Shown piece after piece: positions 1 to 8,207 of a DNA stretch of 64,000 bases. The notes under the pieces are model-generated. The model saw nothing but the letters and a program-made list of their open reading frames with translations. It had not been told where the DNA came from and did not search any database. Numbering within the stretch: the stretch's first letter is position 1; each line of letters begins with the position of its first letter. The translations under genes were made by a program, and so were the position numbers. The stretch covers positions 1,489,236 through 1,553,235 of the forward strand of contig NZ_CP149925.1 of NCBI RefSeq assembly GCF_038087665.1. The letters are read 5' to 3'. Source of the DNA: Gallaecimonas sp. GXIMD4217. GTDB lineage: Bacteria; Pseudomonadota; Gammaproteobacteria; Enterobacterales; Gallaecimonadaceae.

Positions 1-77
1 GAGGCGGCGGAGGCGGCAGGCGAGGCCAGTACGGCACCTGCAACCGCGGCCACGACCGCAGCTTTGCGAATAAACAT
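1..77 (-). CDS. Exported protein, N-terminal fragment only
   Basis: An ATG on the minus strand at 77 opens a reading frame that leaves the window at base 1. The 25 visible residues are a textbook Sec signal peptide: Met-Phe-Ile-Arg-Lys, then an Ala/Val-rich hydrophobic stretch, then a small-residue region (Ala-Ser-Pro-Ala-Ala-Ser-Ala) suited to signal peptidase I. A GAGGGG ribosome binding site lies a few bases upstream. There is no Cys in the cleavage region, so a soluble periplasmic, secreted or outer-membrane protein is more likely than a lipoprotein. The mature sequence is outside the window, so function cannot be assigned. Confidence 0.7.
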   Translation of the reverse strand, partial: MFIRKAAVVAAVAGAVLASPAASAA

Positions 78-150
78 GACAGATCCCCTCTGTTTGTCCT
101 TAAGTGCCCGCTTAGGGCAGGCGTTGTTGTTCAGGGATCCAGTCTAGTCT

Positions 151-170
151 CGCGTCAAAAAATTGACGCG
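151..170. promoter_or_regulatory. Perfect 8-bp inverted repeat upstream of the exported-protein gene
   Basis: CGCGTCAA and TTGACGCG flank an AAAA spacer. The repeat lies about 75-93 bases upstream of the start codon at 77, in the AT-richer leader region. No T-run follows on either strand, so an operator or an mRNA-leader hairpin is more likely than a terminator. The rest of 78-334 shows no gene. Confidence 0.45.
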
Positions 171-334
171 CCTGTTTGAGGGCAAATCCCATATCTATCG
201 ATCGGGTCACAAAAACACCCTGAGCAGTCTTCTCCTCTCTCCTGCCAAGATCTAACGTAACCATCAGATATTTAAACTATTTCACTGATTTTGCCGCCGT
301 TGTATCGCCCCTGTTACAGGCGGTATACCGGCGT

Positions 335-991
335 TCAGAGTCGATAACGGCGTCTAACCTCGTCGATACAGCGATGCCGGGAGCTGCGTAGCCTTTCATG
401 GGGGGCAAAGGGGCTGCTGGCCTCATCGAGCAGGACAACGGCCCTGGCCAGCAGCGACCTGTCGTCGCCTTCGATGGTTGGGCGCTGCTGCCTGTCCGTG
501 ATGTCGTCGATCAGGCGAATGGCGATCTCCTTGTCGGCAATGGCTTCCGGCAGGCCGCTGTGGGTGCAAAGGCCATAGGTGCCGGCCAGGAAATGTTGCC
601 ACTCGTTGTTGATATGGTCATCGAGCGCCTGGGTAGCCAGTTTTCCCTGGGGGAAGAAGGCCCCGGGCCTGAAACCCTGGTCGGACAGCGTCTGCACCCT
701 GGCCCGGTAACGCCCGGCAAAGGCGCCAAAGGCCTTGTCGACATCGCCGCCCAGGCCAGCCAGCAGGCCCAGCCAGCTGCCGTAGCCCTTGGCGTAGAAG
801 CTGAGCGTTTCGCCTTCTTGGTGGCTGCCGAAGAAGGACTCCACCAACAGGGACAGTGCCAGGCGGTAGGAAGGTGCGGGCATCAGGCCCTGCTGCTGCC
901 AGGCATGCAGTTGCTCCCGGTCGCAGCCGGTTTGGGCCAGCAGCTGGGTTTCGGTCAGAAAGTGGCTTTGGAGGTAATCGAGGAGGGCCAT
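335..991 (-). CDS. DUF6058-like protein with N-terminal MerR-like helix-turn-helix, predicted SOS-controlled
   Basis: 218 residues. The start at 991 is chosen because AAGGA lies about 7 bases upstream and because the frame further upstream runs through the LexA box and repeats. Residues 8-35 look like a MerR-type helix-turn-helix: an LL..TG motif, then L-x-x-W, then GL-x-P-x-P-x-Y. The following Ser-Phe-Phe-Gly and Tyr-Ala-Lys-Gly-Tyr segments resemble the DUF6058 family as I remember it. That family name is from memory and is moderate confidence. The gene is monocistronic on the minus strand. A consensus LexA box lies 31 bases upstream of the start, so induction by DNA damage is predicted. 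No catalytic motif is recognised and the molecular function is unknown. Confidence 0.6.
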   Translation of the reverse strand: MALLDYLQSHFLTETQLLAQTGCDREQLHAWQQQGLMPAPSYRLALSLLVESFFGSHQEGETLSFYAKGYGSWLGLLAGLGGDVDKAFGAFAGRYRARVQTLSDQGFRPGAFFPQGKLATQALDDHINNEWQHFLAGTYGLCTHSGLPEAIADKEIAIRLIDDITDRQQRPTIEGDDRSLLARAVVLLDEASSPFAPHERLRSSRHRCIDEVRRRYRL

Positions 992-1021
992 GACGATCCT
1001 TGTGGTGGGGAATGACAGTGG

Positions 1022-1041
1022 AACTGTATAAAAATACAGTT
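1022..1041. promoter_or_regulatory. LexA (SOS) box
   Basis: A perfect 8-4-8 palindrome of the form AACTGTAT-AAAA-ATACAGTT. It contains CTGT-N8-ACAG with an all-A/T centre, which matches the gammaproteobacterial LexA consensus. It ends 31 bases upstream of the minus-strand start codon at 991, the expected position for repression of that gene. Confidence 0.8.
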
Positions 1042-1159
1042 GTTGAAGGAAGGGGTAATTGGGGGGAGGGAGTGCGTTCCAGATGCAGTTGTCGCGTCCG
1101 CCTGTGTGGATACAGTGATGTGGTATTGATGGCTCGATAAGACTGGAGGTGGTAACCAT

Positions 1160-1500
1160 CCCTGGTGGTTCCTTCCGGCCGGTACATCCTATGTACCGGC
1201 GCTCAGCTGCACGCAAGCCGCGCTTGCGTTTCGAGCTTCGCCCCTGGTGGTTCCTTCCGGCTCGCCCGTCCTGGGGCTACTCGGACCTTCCTGGTCCTCG
1301 CCCTTCGGGCCATCGTCGCCTTGCTCCAATGTTCAAAATCGTTCCAGACGATGTTGTCGCGTTCGCTTGCGTGAAAAGCAGGGGGTACTGGTTTGGTGGC
1401 TTCAATGAGGCTGACGTCAGAAACCGTCCATGGTGGTTCCTTCCGGCTCGCCCCTCCTGGGGCTCGCGTTCGCCTGCGTGAAAAGCCGTGCTTTTCACTT
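1160..1500. repeat. Cluster of imperfect direct repeats with internal hairpins
   Basis: A 17-base core, TGGTGGTTCCTTCCGGC, occurs exactly three times: 1163-1179, 1245-1261 and 1431-1447. The second and third copies continue with a further 17 bases that differ at one position (1262-1278 and 1448-1464). They share a second 22-base block with one mismatch (1358-1379 and 1465-1486). The third copy therefore looks like the second with about 79 internal bases removed. Perfect hairpins sit at 1178-1200 (10-bp stem), 1211-1229 (7-bp stem) and 1478-1498 (8-bp stem). Apart from the LexA box at 1022-1041, I see no credible gene between 992 and 1506. Confidence 0.75.
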
Positions 1501-1506
1501 CGAGGC

Positions 1507-2745
1507 TCACCCCACCTTGGCTTGGTTGGGTTCGATATGGCCGAAGATCACCTTGTTGCGACCGGAGTTCTTTGCCAGATAGAGGGCCTTGTCCGCGGTC
1601 AGGTAGAGATCCTTGATGGTGAAGCCTGGTCCGGGTGGCTGGCTGATCACACCGATGCTGATGGTGAGCCTGCCAAGGGGGCTTCCTTCATTGGTGATGT
1701 TGAGCTCTTCAACCTTCTTGCGGATACGTTCGGCGATCGACTGGGCGGCCCTGGGGCCGACGTTTGGCAGCACCAGTACGAATTCTTCGCCCCCGTAACG
1801 GGCGGTCAGGGAGTCCGACACCCGGATGGTGGACTTGAGCACGTTCGCCACCTTTACCAGCACATCATCGCCGCAAAGGTGGCCGTAGCGATCGTTGTAG
1901 GACTTGAAGTAATCGATGTCGCACATCATCAGGGTCAGGGGATGCTGGCTTTCCTGGCAACGTAGCCAACTGGTGGAAACGAAGTCATCCAATGAGCGCC
2001 TGTTGGCAACCTTGGTCAGGCCATCCAGGTTGGAGATCCTGGCCAGCAGCCGGTTGCTGGCCGCCAGGTCGCTGTTTTGTTCCCTGAGGACATGGGTCAG
2101 AAAAAAATGCTGCCTGGCCCCGTATTCATGCTGGTATGCGGCAAACATCCCCACCAGGTTGGTGCCCAGCAGGAACAGGTTGGTGATGATGAAGGTGGTG
2201 GGCACCAAGGGGCCGATAAAGACGCTGTGGACAATGAATAGCGAAAACAGAAAGAGCCCGGCGGTAAAGGCATACTTGAACTGCAGCTTGATGAAGCTGA
2301 AGCTGAAGAACAGGGTCAGGAAGAGTCCGGAATGGTAGACATTGAGGGATGCCGGCGGTGCAAGATAGGCCATGTAAAGCATGCCTATGCCGGCGACCAC
2401 CACCAAGAACAGCAGTAACGGCTGCCAGTAATGGCGAAACCCCTTCAGGAAAGAACCGCCGATGATCAGGATGGTCAGCGGGCTGAAAATATAAAACCGG
2501 TAGAGCCAGGCCAACTCGTAGTGTTCCGGCATGATCAAGGGGTCTATTATCGCGAAGAGGCCGTAATAGAGGGCGGCAATACAGAGCGCCAGCCTGGTAT
2601 GAAGGAGTGAGCGCTGAAAATAATGTTCGAGAAAGCGCTGCTCAAACTCGCCCTGATGGCCGCTGAAGCTGAGGTTGAGTGGTTGCAACGTCATGGTGGC
2701 GGAGCCCTGATCATCCTTGAAGGCTTCGCCAGGAAAATGCGCCAT
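1507..2745 (-). CDS. Membrane-bound GGDEF diguanylate cyclase
   Basis: 412 residues. The N-terminal half (about 45-205) carries five or six hydrophobic helices and acts as a membrane sensor. A short linker at 210-235 leads into a GGDEF domain (about 236-405) with the signature GGEEF at 318-322. A DxD-type metal site (CDIDYF) is near 275 and a conserved GxLTKVANRR opening is near 242. The predicted role is synthesis of cyclic-di-GMP from two GTP at the inner membrane. An RxxD at 308-311 could be an inhibitory site but sits one residue further from GGEEF than usual. The start at 2745 has AGGAG upstream. A second GGDEF gene lies upstream on the same strand, 132 bases away. Confidence 0.9.
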   Translation of the reverse strand: MAHFPGEAFKDDQGSATMTLQPLNLSFSGHQGEFEQRFLEHYFQRSLLHTRLALCIAALYYGLFAIIDPLIMPEHYELAWLYRFYIFSPLTILIIGGSFLKGFRHYWQPLLLFLVVVAGIGMLYMAYLAPPASLNVYHSGLFLTLFFSFSFIKLQFKYAFTAGLFLFSLFIVHSVFIGPLVPTTFIITNLFLLGTNLVGMFAAYQHEYGARQHFFLTHVLREQNSDLAASNRLLARISNLDGLTKVANRRSLDDFVSTSWLRCQESQHPLTLMMCDIDYFKSYNDRYGHLCGDDVLVKVANVLKSTIRVSDSLTARYGGEEFVLVLPNVGPRAAQSIAERIRKKVEELNITNEGSPLGRLTISIGVISQPPGPGFTIKDLYLTADKALYLAKNSGRNKVIFGHIEPNQAKVG

Positions 2746-2877
2746 TCCTAGGCTCCTGACTGAGTTACGGCTGCACTTCTTAGTTTAGTAACAACACCCG
2801 AAGCCCTAGGGGAGCCGGACGAAACTGTGATCCAAACCAGAAAAACAGCAAAAACGGCTATTTATTCGACATCCCGG

Positions 2878-3861
2878 TCAGGGATGGCCTTGGCTGATGA
2901 TGGGTGCCGTCACGTGCTGGTTTCTGCCTCTCGATTTGGCTTCCAGCAGCGCCAGGTCGGCCCGGCGCAGGGCAGGGAAGATATCGCGCTCGCATGTCGT
3001 CATGGGCGACATGCCACTACAGATGGTAAGGCGCAGTGCCATGTTGTGGTGAGCCACCGTCAGGGCGGCCACCTGATTGTGAATGCGGTGAACAAAGCTG
3101 TCTGCCATGTCGGCCGAACAGTTCGTCAGTATCACCACAAAATCGTCCGCACCCAGGCGGCCGAATATGTCGCCCTGGCGCAGCTGCCCCTGGATGCAGC
3201 TTGCCAGGCTGACCAGGATCCTATCGCCGACCAGTTGACCGTGGGTTTCATTGAACAGGCCGAAGTGGTCGATATCCAGTACCAGCAGGGTGAGCCTGCG
3301 ATCGCCGGATGACAGCCGCTGGCCGGCCCGGGACAGCAGGCCCTGGCGATTCAGTACCTTGGTTGTGGGGTCTTCAAGGAGGATGCGGGGAGCCCTGTGC
3401 TGGCGTTGCTGATAGTGGTGTGCCAGCCTGCCCATCCTTTCGTTGGCCGTGCCGGTCATATCCTGCCAGCACAGCATGCCGGCCAGGATCTGGCCCTGGT
3501 TGTCCCGGATCGGCGCCGCCCATGCTATCAGCCAGCGAAAGGCGCCATCATCCAGTTGGATAATGATCTCCTCATTTTCCACCACCTCACCAGAGCCTAA
3601 GGTCCTGGCCAGGGGCATGTCTTTGCCGGCAATAGGGGTGCCGTCGGGACGGAACAGCTTCATGCTCAGCACAGAGTCATGAATGCTGCTCCCCGTCAGG
3701 GGCAGGTCGGTATCGCCTCGGAAGCGGTAAACGGCGGGATTGCAGTAGAGGAGTTCGCCATCCGGTGCTTGAGCCAGGACGGTGCAGATGGGGCTGGCGG
3801 CCAGCACCTGCCTGAGCTCAAGCAGGGCAAGGGCACCGCCTTCTCTCTTGCCTGGTTCCAT
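2878..3861 (-). CDS. PAS-GGDEF protein with degenerate GADDF signature
   Basis: 327 residues and no membrane segments. A PAS-like sensory domain spans about 15-140 and a GGDEF domain about 160-315. The metal-binding DIDHF (196-200) and an RxxD inhibitory-site candidate at 228-231 are present, with the usual five residues before the signature. The signature reads GADDF (237-241) instead of GG[DE]EF. The second glycine and the glutamate are both changed, so cyclase activity is doubtful and the protein could instead act as a cyclic-di-GMP or GTP sensor. GGGAG precedes the ATG at 3861. It lies in tandem with the intact GGDEF gene at 1507-2745. Confidence 0.85.
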   Translation of the reverse strand: MEPGKREGGALALLELRQVLAASPICTVLAQAPDGELLYCNPAVYRFRGDTDLPLTGSSIHDSVLSMKLFRPDGTPIAGKDMPLARTLGSGEVVENEEIIIQLDDGAFRWLIAWAAPIRDNQGQILAGMLCWQDMTGTANERMGRLAHHYQQRQHRAPRILLEDPTTKVLNRQGLLSRAGQRLSSGDRRLTLLVLDIDHFGLFNETHGQLVGDRILVSLASCIQGQLRQGDIFGRLGADDFVVILTNCSADMADSFVHRIHNQVAALTVAHHNMALRLTICSGMSPMTTCERDIFPALRRADLALLEAKSRGRNQHVTAPIISQGHP

Positions 3862-3904
3862 GGTCTGCTCCCAAAGACCGGATGAGGCTTGAAGTATAGG
3901 GCAG

Positions 3905-4264
3905 TTATTTCACCAGCCGCAGGCTGATGGGGTAGCGGAAATCTTCACCATTGGCGGTCTTGACCATGGCCATGATCACCATGATGAGGTCGAAGATCAC
4001 CAGGGCCCAGAGCAGCAGTATGCCGATGAGAATAACCACCAGCACCGCCGCCATGGCGTAGGCGATGATCATGGTGATCTGGAAGTTCAGCGCCTCCTTG
4101 CCCTGCTCGTCGATATAGGGATGCTGCTCACGTTTCATCAGCCAGACGATGAGCGGCCCCAGTACGCTGCCAAACAGCGGCACTATCAAGCCGGCAAAGC
4201 TGGCCGCATGGCAGGCCAGCGCCCAGTTGCGGGTTTCGTTGTCCATCTGGTCGATTTCATTCAT
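3905..4264 (-). CDS. DUF4870 family small membrane protein
   Basis: 119 residues with about three hydrophobic helices (around 15-43, 62-84 and 84-103) and the family's typical features: an early W-x-x-x-x-HxxxF region, a central Gln-Gly-Lys-Glu-Ala-Leu-Asn-Phe-Gln, and a C-terminal Ala-Asn-Gly-Glu-x-Phe-Arg-Tyr-Pro. Function is unknown across the family. The start codon overlaps the stop of the upstream methyltransferase gene in an ATGA, so the two are probably translationally coupled. Confidence 0.85.
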   Translation of the reverse strand: MNEIDQMDNETRNWALACHAASFAGLIVPLFGSVLGPLIVWLMKREQHPYIDEQGKEALNFQITMIIAYAMAAVLVVILIGILLLWALVIFDLIMVIMAMVKTANGEDFRYPISLRLVK

Positions 4265-4728
4265 AGCCAGCGGCCCACCTTCTTGCAGTATTTTTCGTAG
4301 GCCTTGCCGAACTTGGCCTTCAGGTAACGCTCCTCCTTGGCAATGATCTTCTTGTTGAACCACCAAAGGGCCGGGGGCAGCAGCAGCAGGGCCCAGAGGT
4401 TGAGCAGCAGCAGGGCCAGGCCCAGGTATGCCAGCACCAGCCCCAGGTACATGGGATTGCGGCTGAGCCGGTAGGGGCCTTCCACCACCAGGGTACTGGC
4501 AGCCCTGTTGGGGAATATGGCGGTCTTCTTCCGGTGGAACAGCAGCAGGCCCCAAAAGGCCAGCGGAGCGCCCCCGGCCAGCAGCAGCCAGGCCAGCAAC
4601 AGTATGATGCCGCTGGCCTGGCCTTCGGCCAGGGGCCAGTAGAAGTCCAGGGCCACGGCCGCGGCAAAGGGCAGCACCAGCACCAGGGGGGGCGGGTAGG
4701 GAATACCCGGGCCGGCTTTCTTGATCAT
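4261..4728 (-). CDS. Isoprenylcysteine/phospholipid methyltransferase-like membrane protein
   Basis: 155 residues with four to five membrane helices. The C-terminal half has the ICMT/PEMT-type hallmarks: GPYRLSRNPMYLG followed by a hydrophobic helix, then EERYLKAKFGKAYEKY close to the C-terminus. In this family these segments bind S-adenosylmethionine and the lipophilic acceptor. The acceptor here is unknown. The ATG at 4728 is preferred to a GTG 15 bases upstream because GAGGAG (4733-4738) is well placed for it. The end overlaps the DUF4870 gene by 4 bp. Confidence 0.85.
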   Translation of the reverse strand: MIKKAGPGIPYPPPLVLVLPFAAAVALDFYWPLAEGQASGIILLLAWLLLAGGAPLAFWGLLLFHRKKTAIFPNRAASTLVVEGPYRLSRNPMYLGLVLAYLGLALLLLNLWALLLLPPALWWFNKKIIAKEERYLKAKFGKAYEKYCKKVGRWL

Positions 4729-4793
4729 CACCACTCTCCTCACCGTCGTATTGGGGTATGCTGTGCCCCACCTTTCAAACCCGAGCGGATCCC

Positions 4794-4994
4794 ATGAACT
4801 GGCAATCCTTCCTCAAGATACTGCACCTGCTGGGCTGGCTGCTGGTCGGCGTCGGCATCTATCTCTATGTGCAGGGGGCCGACCAGGACCTGAATTCCCT
4901 GCTGGTTCTGGCGGCCTGCTGGGGCCTGGGCGGGGTCATGGTGTCGCCCTGGCCCGTGGTCAAGGCCATCGAGTGGATGCAGCGCCAGCAATAA
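4794..4994 (+). CDS. Small two-helix membrane protein of unknown function
   Basis: 66 residues from an ATG at 4794. An in-frame ATG at 4758 would add 12 unlikely residues overlapping the divergent promoter region. Two hydrophobic helices (about 9-28 and 33-52) are joined by a short Gly-Ala-Asp-Gln-Asp loop, and the C-terminus is short and charged. The ribosome binding site is weak. It is divergent from the methyltransferase gene and convergent with the VOC gene, with only 4 bases between their ends. No family recognised. Confidence 0.6.
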   Translation: MNWQSFLKILHLLGWLLVGVGIYLYVQGADQDLNSLLVLAACWGLGGVMVSPWPVVKAIEWMQRQQ

Positions 4995-4998
4995 GGTG

Positions 4999-5340
4999 CT
5001 ATTGGTCGCTCCACACCGCCAGCATGTTGCCGTCCGGATCGGCGAAGTGGAAGCGGCGTCCGCCCGGGAAGGCAAAGATGGGCGCTATGATGCGACCGCC
5101 GGCGGCCTCCACGTGCTGCAGTTTCTTTTCCAGGTCCGGATGGTAGATCACCACCAGGGGGCGGCCGGCGGGGATGAAGTTGTCCATATAGTGAAAACCG
5201 CCCTTCATGCGGCCGTCGTCGAATGACATGTATTCCGGGCCCCAATCCTCGAATTGCCAGTCGAAGACGCATTCGTAGAACTCCCTGAGCCGTTTCAGGT
5301 CACTGGCGGGGAACTCGATGTAATCGATCTGGTTGCGCAT
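4999..5340 (-). CDS. VOC (glyoxalase/bleomycin-resistance fold) family protein
   Basis: 113 residues. The opening IDYIEFPASDLKRLREFYECVF and closing FHFADPDGNMLAVW are the two beta-alpha-beta-beta-beta halves of a vicinal-oxygen-chelate protein. Members are metal-dependent lyases, dioxygenases or binding proteins, and the substrate here cannot be read from sequence. The ATG at 5340 is preferred to a GTG at 5346 because AAGG is 8 bases from the ATG and only 2 from the GTG. Confidence 0.85.
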   Translation of the reverse strand: MRNQIDYIEFPASDLKRLREFYECVFDWQFEDWGPEYMSFDDGRMKGGFHYMDNFIPAGRPLVVIYHPDLEKKLQHVEAAGGRIIAPIFAFPGGRRFHFADPDGNMLAVWSDQ

Positions 5341-5534
5341 GGTCACGTCCTTTTGCGAGCTTTTCCTGCATCATAGCAAGCGGGGTGGAGAAGGCGACTA
5401 ACTGACTGCTTTTTATACCATTGCCGGTGAAATAAACGGCTGGCCGGGGCAGGGGCGTCGGGCTCTATTGTCTCCCCCCGCGGTTTCGTGGATCATAGGG
5501 GGAATATGTCGACTTTGTAGACCTTGAGGTTGTA

Positions 5535-7196
5535 ATGAGCAACGCGGGCGAAGCGCCACGTCCTTCCAATTTTGTTCGCCAGATCATCGATGCCGATCTG
5601 GCCAGCGGCAAGCACACTTCCATTCACACCCGTTTCCCGCCGGAGCCCAACGGCTACCTGCATATCGGCCACGCCAAGTCCATCTGCCTGAACTTCGGTC
5701 TGGCCCAGGACTACCAGGGTCAGTGCAACCTCCGTTTCGACGACACCAACCCGGTCAAGGAAGACGTGGAATTCGTCGAGTCCATCAAGCGCGACGTGCA
5801 CTGGCTGGGCTTTGAGTGGAGCGGTGAGATCCGCCACACCTCCGACTATTTCGACCGCCTCTACGGCTACGCCGTGGAGCTGATCGAGAAGGGCCTGGCC
5901 TATGTGGACGAGCTGAGCCCGGACGAAATTCGTGAATACCGTGGCACCCTCAAGGAGCCCGGCAAGCACAGCCCCTACCGCGACCGCAGCGTCGAGGAAA
6001 ACCTGGCCCTCTTTGAGAAGATGCGCGCCGGCGGCTTCGAGGAAGGCAAGGCCTGCCTGCGTGCCAAGATCGACATGGCCTCCAGCTTCATGGTGATGCG
6101 CGATCCCGTCATCTACCGGGTCAAGTTCGCCCACCACCACCAGACCGGCGACAAGTGGTGCATCTACCCCATGTACGACTTCGCCCACTGTATCAGCGAT
6201 GCCATAGAGGACATCACCCATTCCCTGTGTACCCTGGAGTTCCAGGACAACCGCCGCCTCTACGACTGGGTGCTGGACAACATCTCCATCGAGAGCCGTC
6301 CCCATCAGTACGAGTTTTCGCGCCTGAACCTGGAATACACCATGATGTCCAAGCGCAAGCTCAACCAGCTGGTGGTGGACAAGCACGTGGAAGGCTGGGA
6401 CGACCCGCGCATGCCCACCATCGCCGGCCTGCGCCGCCGCGGTTACACCCCGGGCTCCATCCGCGAATTCTGCAAACGCATCGGCGTCACCAAGCAGGAC
6501 AACACCGTCGAGATGGCCATGCTGGAGGCCTGCATCCGCGACGATCTCAACGAAAACGCCCCCCGTGCCATGGCGGTGCTGGATCCGGTGCGCATCGTCA
6601 TCGAGAACTACCCCGAAGATCAGGTGGAGGAGCTGGATGCCCCCAACCACCCCAACAAGCCGGAGATGGGCAGCCGCAAGGTGCCTTTCACCCGCGAGCT
6701 GGTCATCGAGGCCGACGACTTCCGCATCGAGGCCAACAAGAAGTACAAGCGCCTGGTGCTGGGCAAGGAAGTGCGTCTGCGCAATGCCTATGTGATCAAG
6801 GCCGAGCGCATCGAACAGGACGCCGACGGCAAGGTCACCACCATCTACTGCAGCTATGATCCGGACACCCTGGGCAAGGATCCCGCCGACGGCCGCAAGG
6901 TCAAGGGCGTGATCCACTGGGTCAGCAAGGACAAGGGCCTGCCGGCCGAGATCCGCCTCTACGACCGCCTGTTCAACGTGCCCAATCCGGGCGTGGGCGA
7001 GCTGGAAGAGACCCTCAACCCCGAGTCCCTGGTGATCAAGCAGGGCTACGTGGAGGCCTCCCTGGCCGGCGCCGTGGCCGAGAAGGGCTACCAGTTCGAG
7101 CGCACCGGCTACTTCTGCCGCGACGGCAAGCACCAGGGCCTGGTGTTCAACCGCACCGTCGGCCTGCGTGACACCTGGGCCAAGATCGGCGACTAA
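5535..7196 (+). CDS. glnS: Glutaminyl-tRNA synthetase
   Basis: 553 residues, the usual length of bacterial GlnRS (class Ic). It charges tRNA-Gln with glutamine in the cytosol. HIGH is at 43-46 within [15 protein letters not shown], and the KMSKS-equivalent MSKR is at 271-274. The C-terminal two-barrel anticodon-binding domain is complete, ending in [16 protein letters not shown] lies about 8 bases before the ATG. A strong intrinsic terminator follows directly. Confidence 0.97.
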   Translation: MSNAGEAPRPSNFVRQIIDADLASGKHTSIHTRFPPEPNGYLHIGHAKSICLNFGLAQDYQGQCNLRFDDTNPVKEDVEFVESIKRDVHWLGFEWSGEIRHTSDYFDRLYGYAVELIEKGLAYVDELSPDEIREYRGTLKEPGKHSPYRDRSVEENLALFEKMRAGGFEEGKACLRAKIDMASSFMVMRDPVIYRVKFAHHHQTGDKWCIYPMYDFAHCISDAIEDITHSLCTLEFQDNRRLYDWVLDNISIESRPHQYEFSRLNLEYTMMSKRKLNQLVVDKHVEGWDDPRMPTIAGLRRRGYTPGSIREFCKRIGVTKQDNTVEMAMLEACIRDDLNENAPRAMAVLDPVRIVIENYPEDQVEELDAPNHPNKPEMGSRKVPFTRELVIEADDFRIEANKKYKRLVLGKEVRLRNAYVIKAERIEQDADGKVTTIYCSYDPDTLGKDPADGRKVKGVIHWVSKDKGLPAEIRLYDRLFNVPNPGVGELEETLNPESLVIKQGYVEASLAGAVAEKGYQFERTGYFCRDGKHQGLVFNRTVGLRDTWAKIGD

Positions 7197-7202
7197 GGCG
7201 TA

Positions 7203-7228
7203 AGCGCCGCCTGCGGGCGGCGCTTTTT
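7203..7228 (+). terminator. Intrinsic terminator of glnS
   Basis: A GC-only 8-bp stem (GCGCCGCC paired with GGCGGCGC, extended by A-T) with a 4-base loop, followed by TTTTT. It begins 7 bases after the glnS stop codon. Confidence 0.9.
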
Positions 7229-7232
7229 CGTG

Positions 7233-7487
7233 ATGAGCACCCAGTCCTCCTGCATCGCCTGCTGCGCCCTCAACGACGACCACGTCTGCGTCGGCTGCTA
7301 CCGCAGCATTTACGAAATCGCCAACTGGAACCGCCTGTCCGACGACGACAAGGCGGCGGTCAACGCCGACCTGCCCGCTCGCAAGGCCGCCATGCCGGCC
7401 TGGGGCTCGGAGCAAACCAAGCCCATCACCGGCGATCTGCACCGCGCCGCCAAGGCCGAATTCCTGAGAAAAAACAAGCAGTCATGA
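7233..7487 (+). CDS. DUF1289 family Cys-rich protein
   Basis: 84 residues. The N-terminal half has the DUF1289 pattern of four cysteines (Cys-x2-Cys-Cys ... Val-Cys-x-Gly-Cys-Tyr-Arg) followed by Glu-Ile-x-x-Trp. This probably forms a small metal-binding fold. The ATG at 7233 directly follows an in-frame GTG at 7230, and either could serve as start. The short distance to the glnS terminator suggests its promoter overlaps the terminator or that it depends on read-through. No biochemical function is known for the family. Confidence 0.8.
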   Translation: MSTQSSCIACCALNDDHVCVGCYRSIYEIANWNRLSDDDKAAVNADLPARKAAMPAWGSEQTKPITGDLHRAAKAEFLRKNKQS

Positions 7488-7542
7488 AAGCCCTTTGGGG
7501 CGATCAGGGTCTATGCTGAAACAAATTCAGCGGAGTACCCTC

Positions 7543-8139
7543 ATGACCACATTCCTTATCGCTGCCCAGCGGCTGCTGGACAAGACGCGCTGCCTCGATT
7601 TCCTTGGACCCCTGGCCCTGCGCCTCTACCTGGTGCCCATCTTCTGGATGGCCGGCACCAAGAAGGTGGAGAATTTTTCCGACACCGCCGCCTGGTTCGG
7701 CAACCCCGACTGGGGCCTGGGCCTGCCGTTCCCCGAGCTGATGGCGGCCCTGGCCACGGCCACAGAGGTGCTGGGCGCCGTGCTGCTGCTCATCGGCCTG
7801 GCCACCCGCTGGATCAGCATACCGCTGATGGTCACCATGCTGGTGGCGGCCTTTGCCGTGCACTGGCCCAACGGCTGGCAGGCCATCGCCGATCCCGGCG
7901 CTCCCTTTGCCAATGCCCAGGTGATGGCCTCGGCAGAGAAGCTGGCCATGGCCAAGGAGATCCTCCAGCAGTACGGCAACTACGATTGGCTGACCGCCAG
8001 CGGCAACTTCGTGATCCTCAACAACGGCATCGAGTTCGCCATCACCTACTTCATCATGCTGCTGGTGCTGTTCTTCAAAGGCGCCGGCAATTATCTGAGC
8101 CTGGACTACTGGCTGCGCCGCCGCTTCATGGGCCACTAG
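7543..8139 (+). CDS. DoxX family membrane protein
   Basis: 198 residues with four or five hydrophobic helices. An early RLYLVPIFWMAGTKKVENF is typical of the DoxX family, and a central ATATEVLGAVLLLIGLATRW helix pair follows. Family members are linked to redox or quinone-associated membrane complexes, but the precise role is unknown. The ATG at 7543 is preferred (GGAG about 10 bases upstream). An in-frame ATG at 7513 would add 10 residues. A terminator follows at 8142. Confidence 0.85.
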   Translation: MTTFLIAAQRLLDKTRCLDFLGPLALRLYLVPIFWMAGTKKVENFSDTAAWFGNPDWGLGLPFPELMAALATATEVLGAVLLLIGLATRWISIPLMVTMLVAAFAVHWPNGWQAIADPGAPFANAQVMASAEKLAMAKEILQQYGNYDWLTASGNFVILNNGIEFAITYFIMLLVLFFKGAGNYLSLDYWLRRRFMGH

Positions 8140-8141
8140 GC

Positions 8142-8167
8142 AAAAAGCCCCCATCGGGGGCTTTTTT
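8142..8167 (+). terminator. Intrinsic terminator after the DoxX gene
   Basis: AAAAAGCCCCC pairs with GGGGGCTTTTT around an ATC loop, and a run of six T follows. It starts 3 bases after the stop codon. Confidence 0.92.
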
Positions 8168-8207
8168 CTATCCAGGGCACATACTTAACGAAAAGCACCG
8201 CCCTTAA

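Noticed and set aside
1149-1481. Plus-strand reading frames across the repeat cluster
   Set aside because: They run through the direct repeats and hairpins, have no credible ribosome binding site and show no protein family features.
1478-1498. 8-bp hairpin just after the GGDEF gene as its terminator
   Set aside because: No T-run follows on the minus strand, and the hairpin belongs to the repeat module.
8168-8207. PHO box in front of the Na/Pi cotransporter gene
   Set aside because: No CTGTCAT-type direct repeats are present in the 40-base gap.
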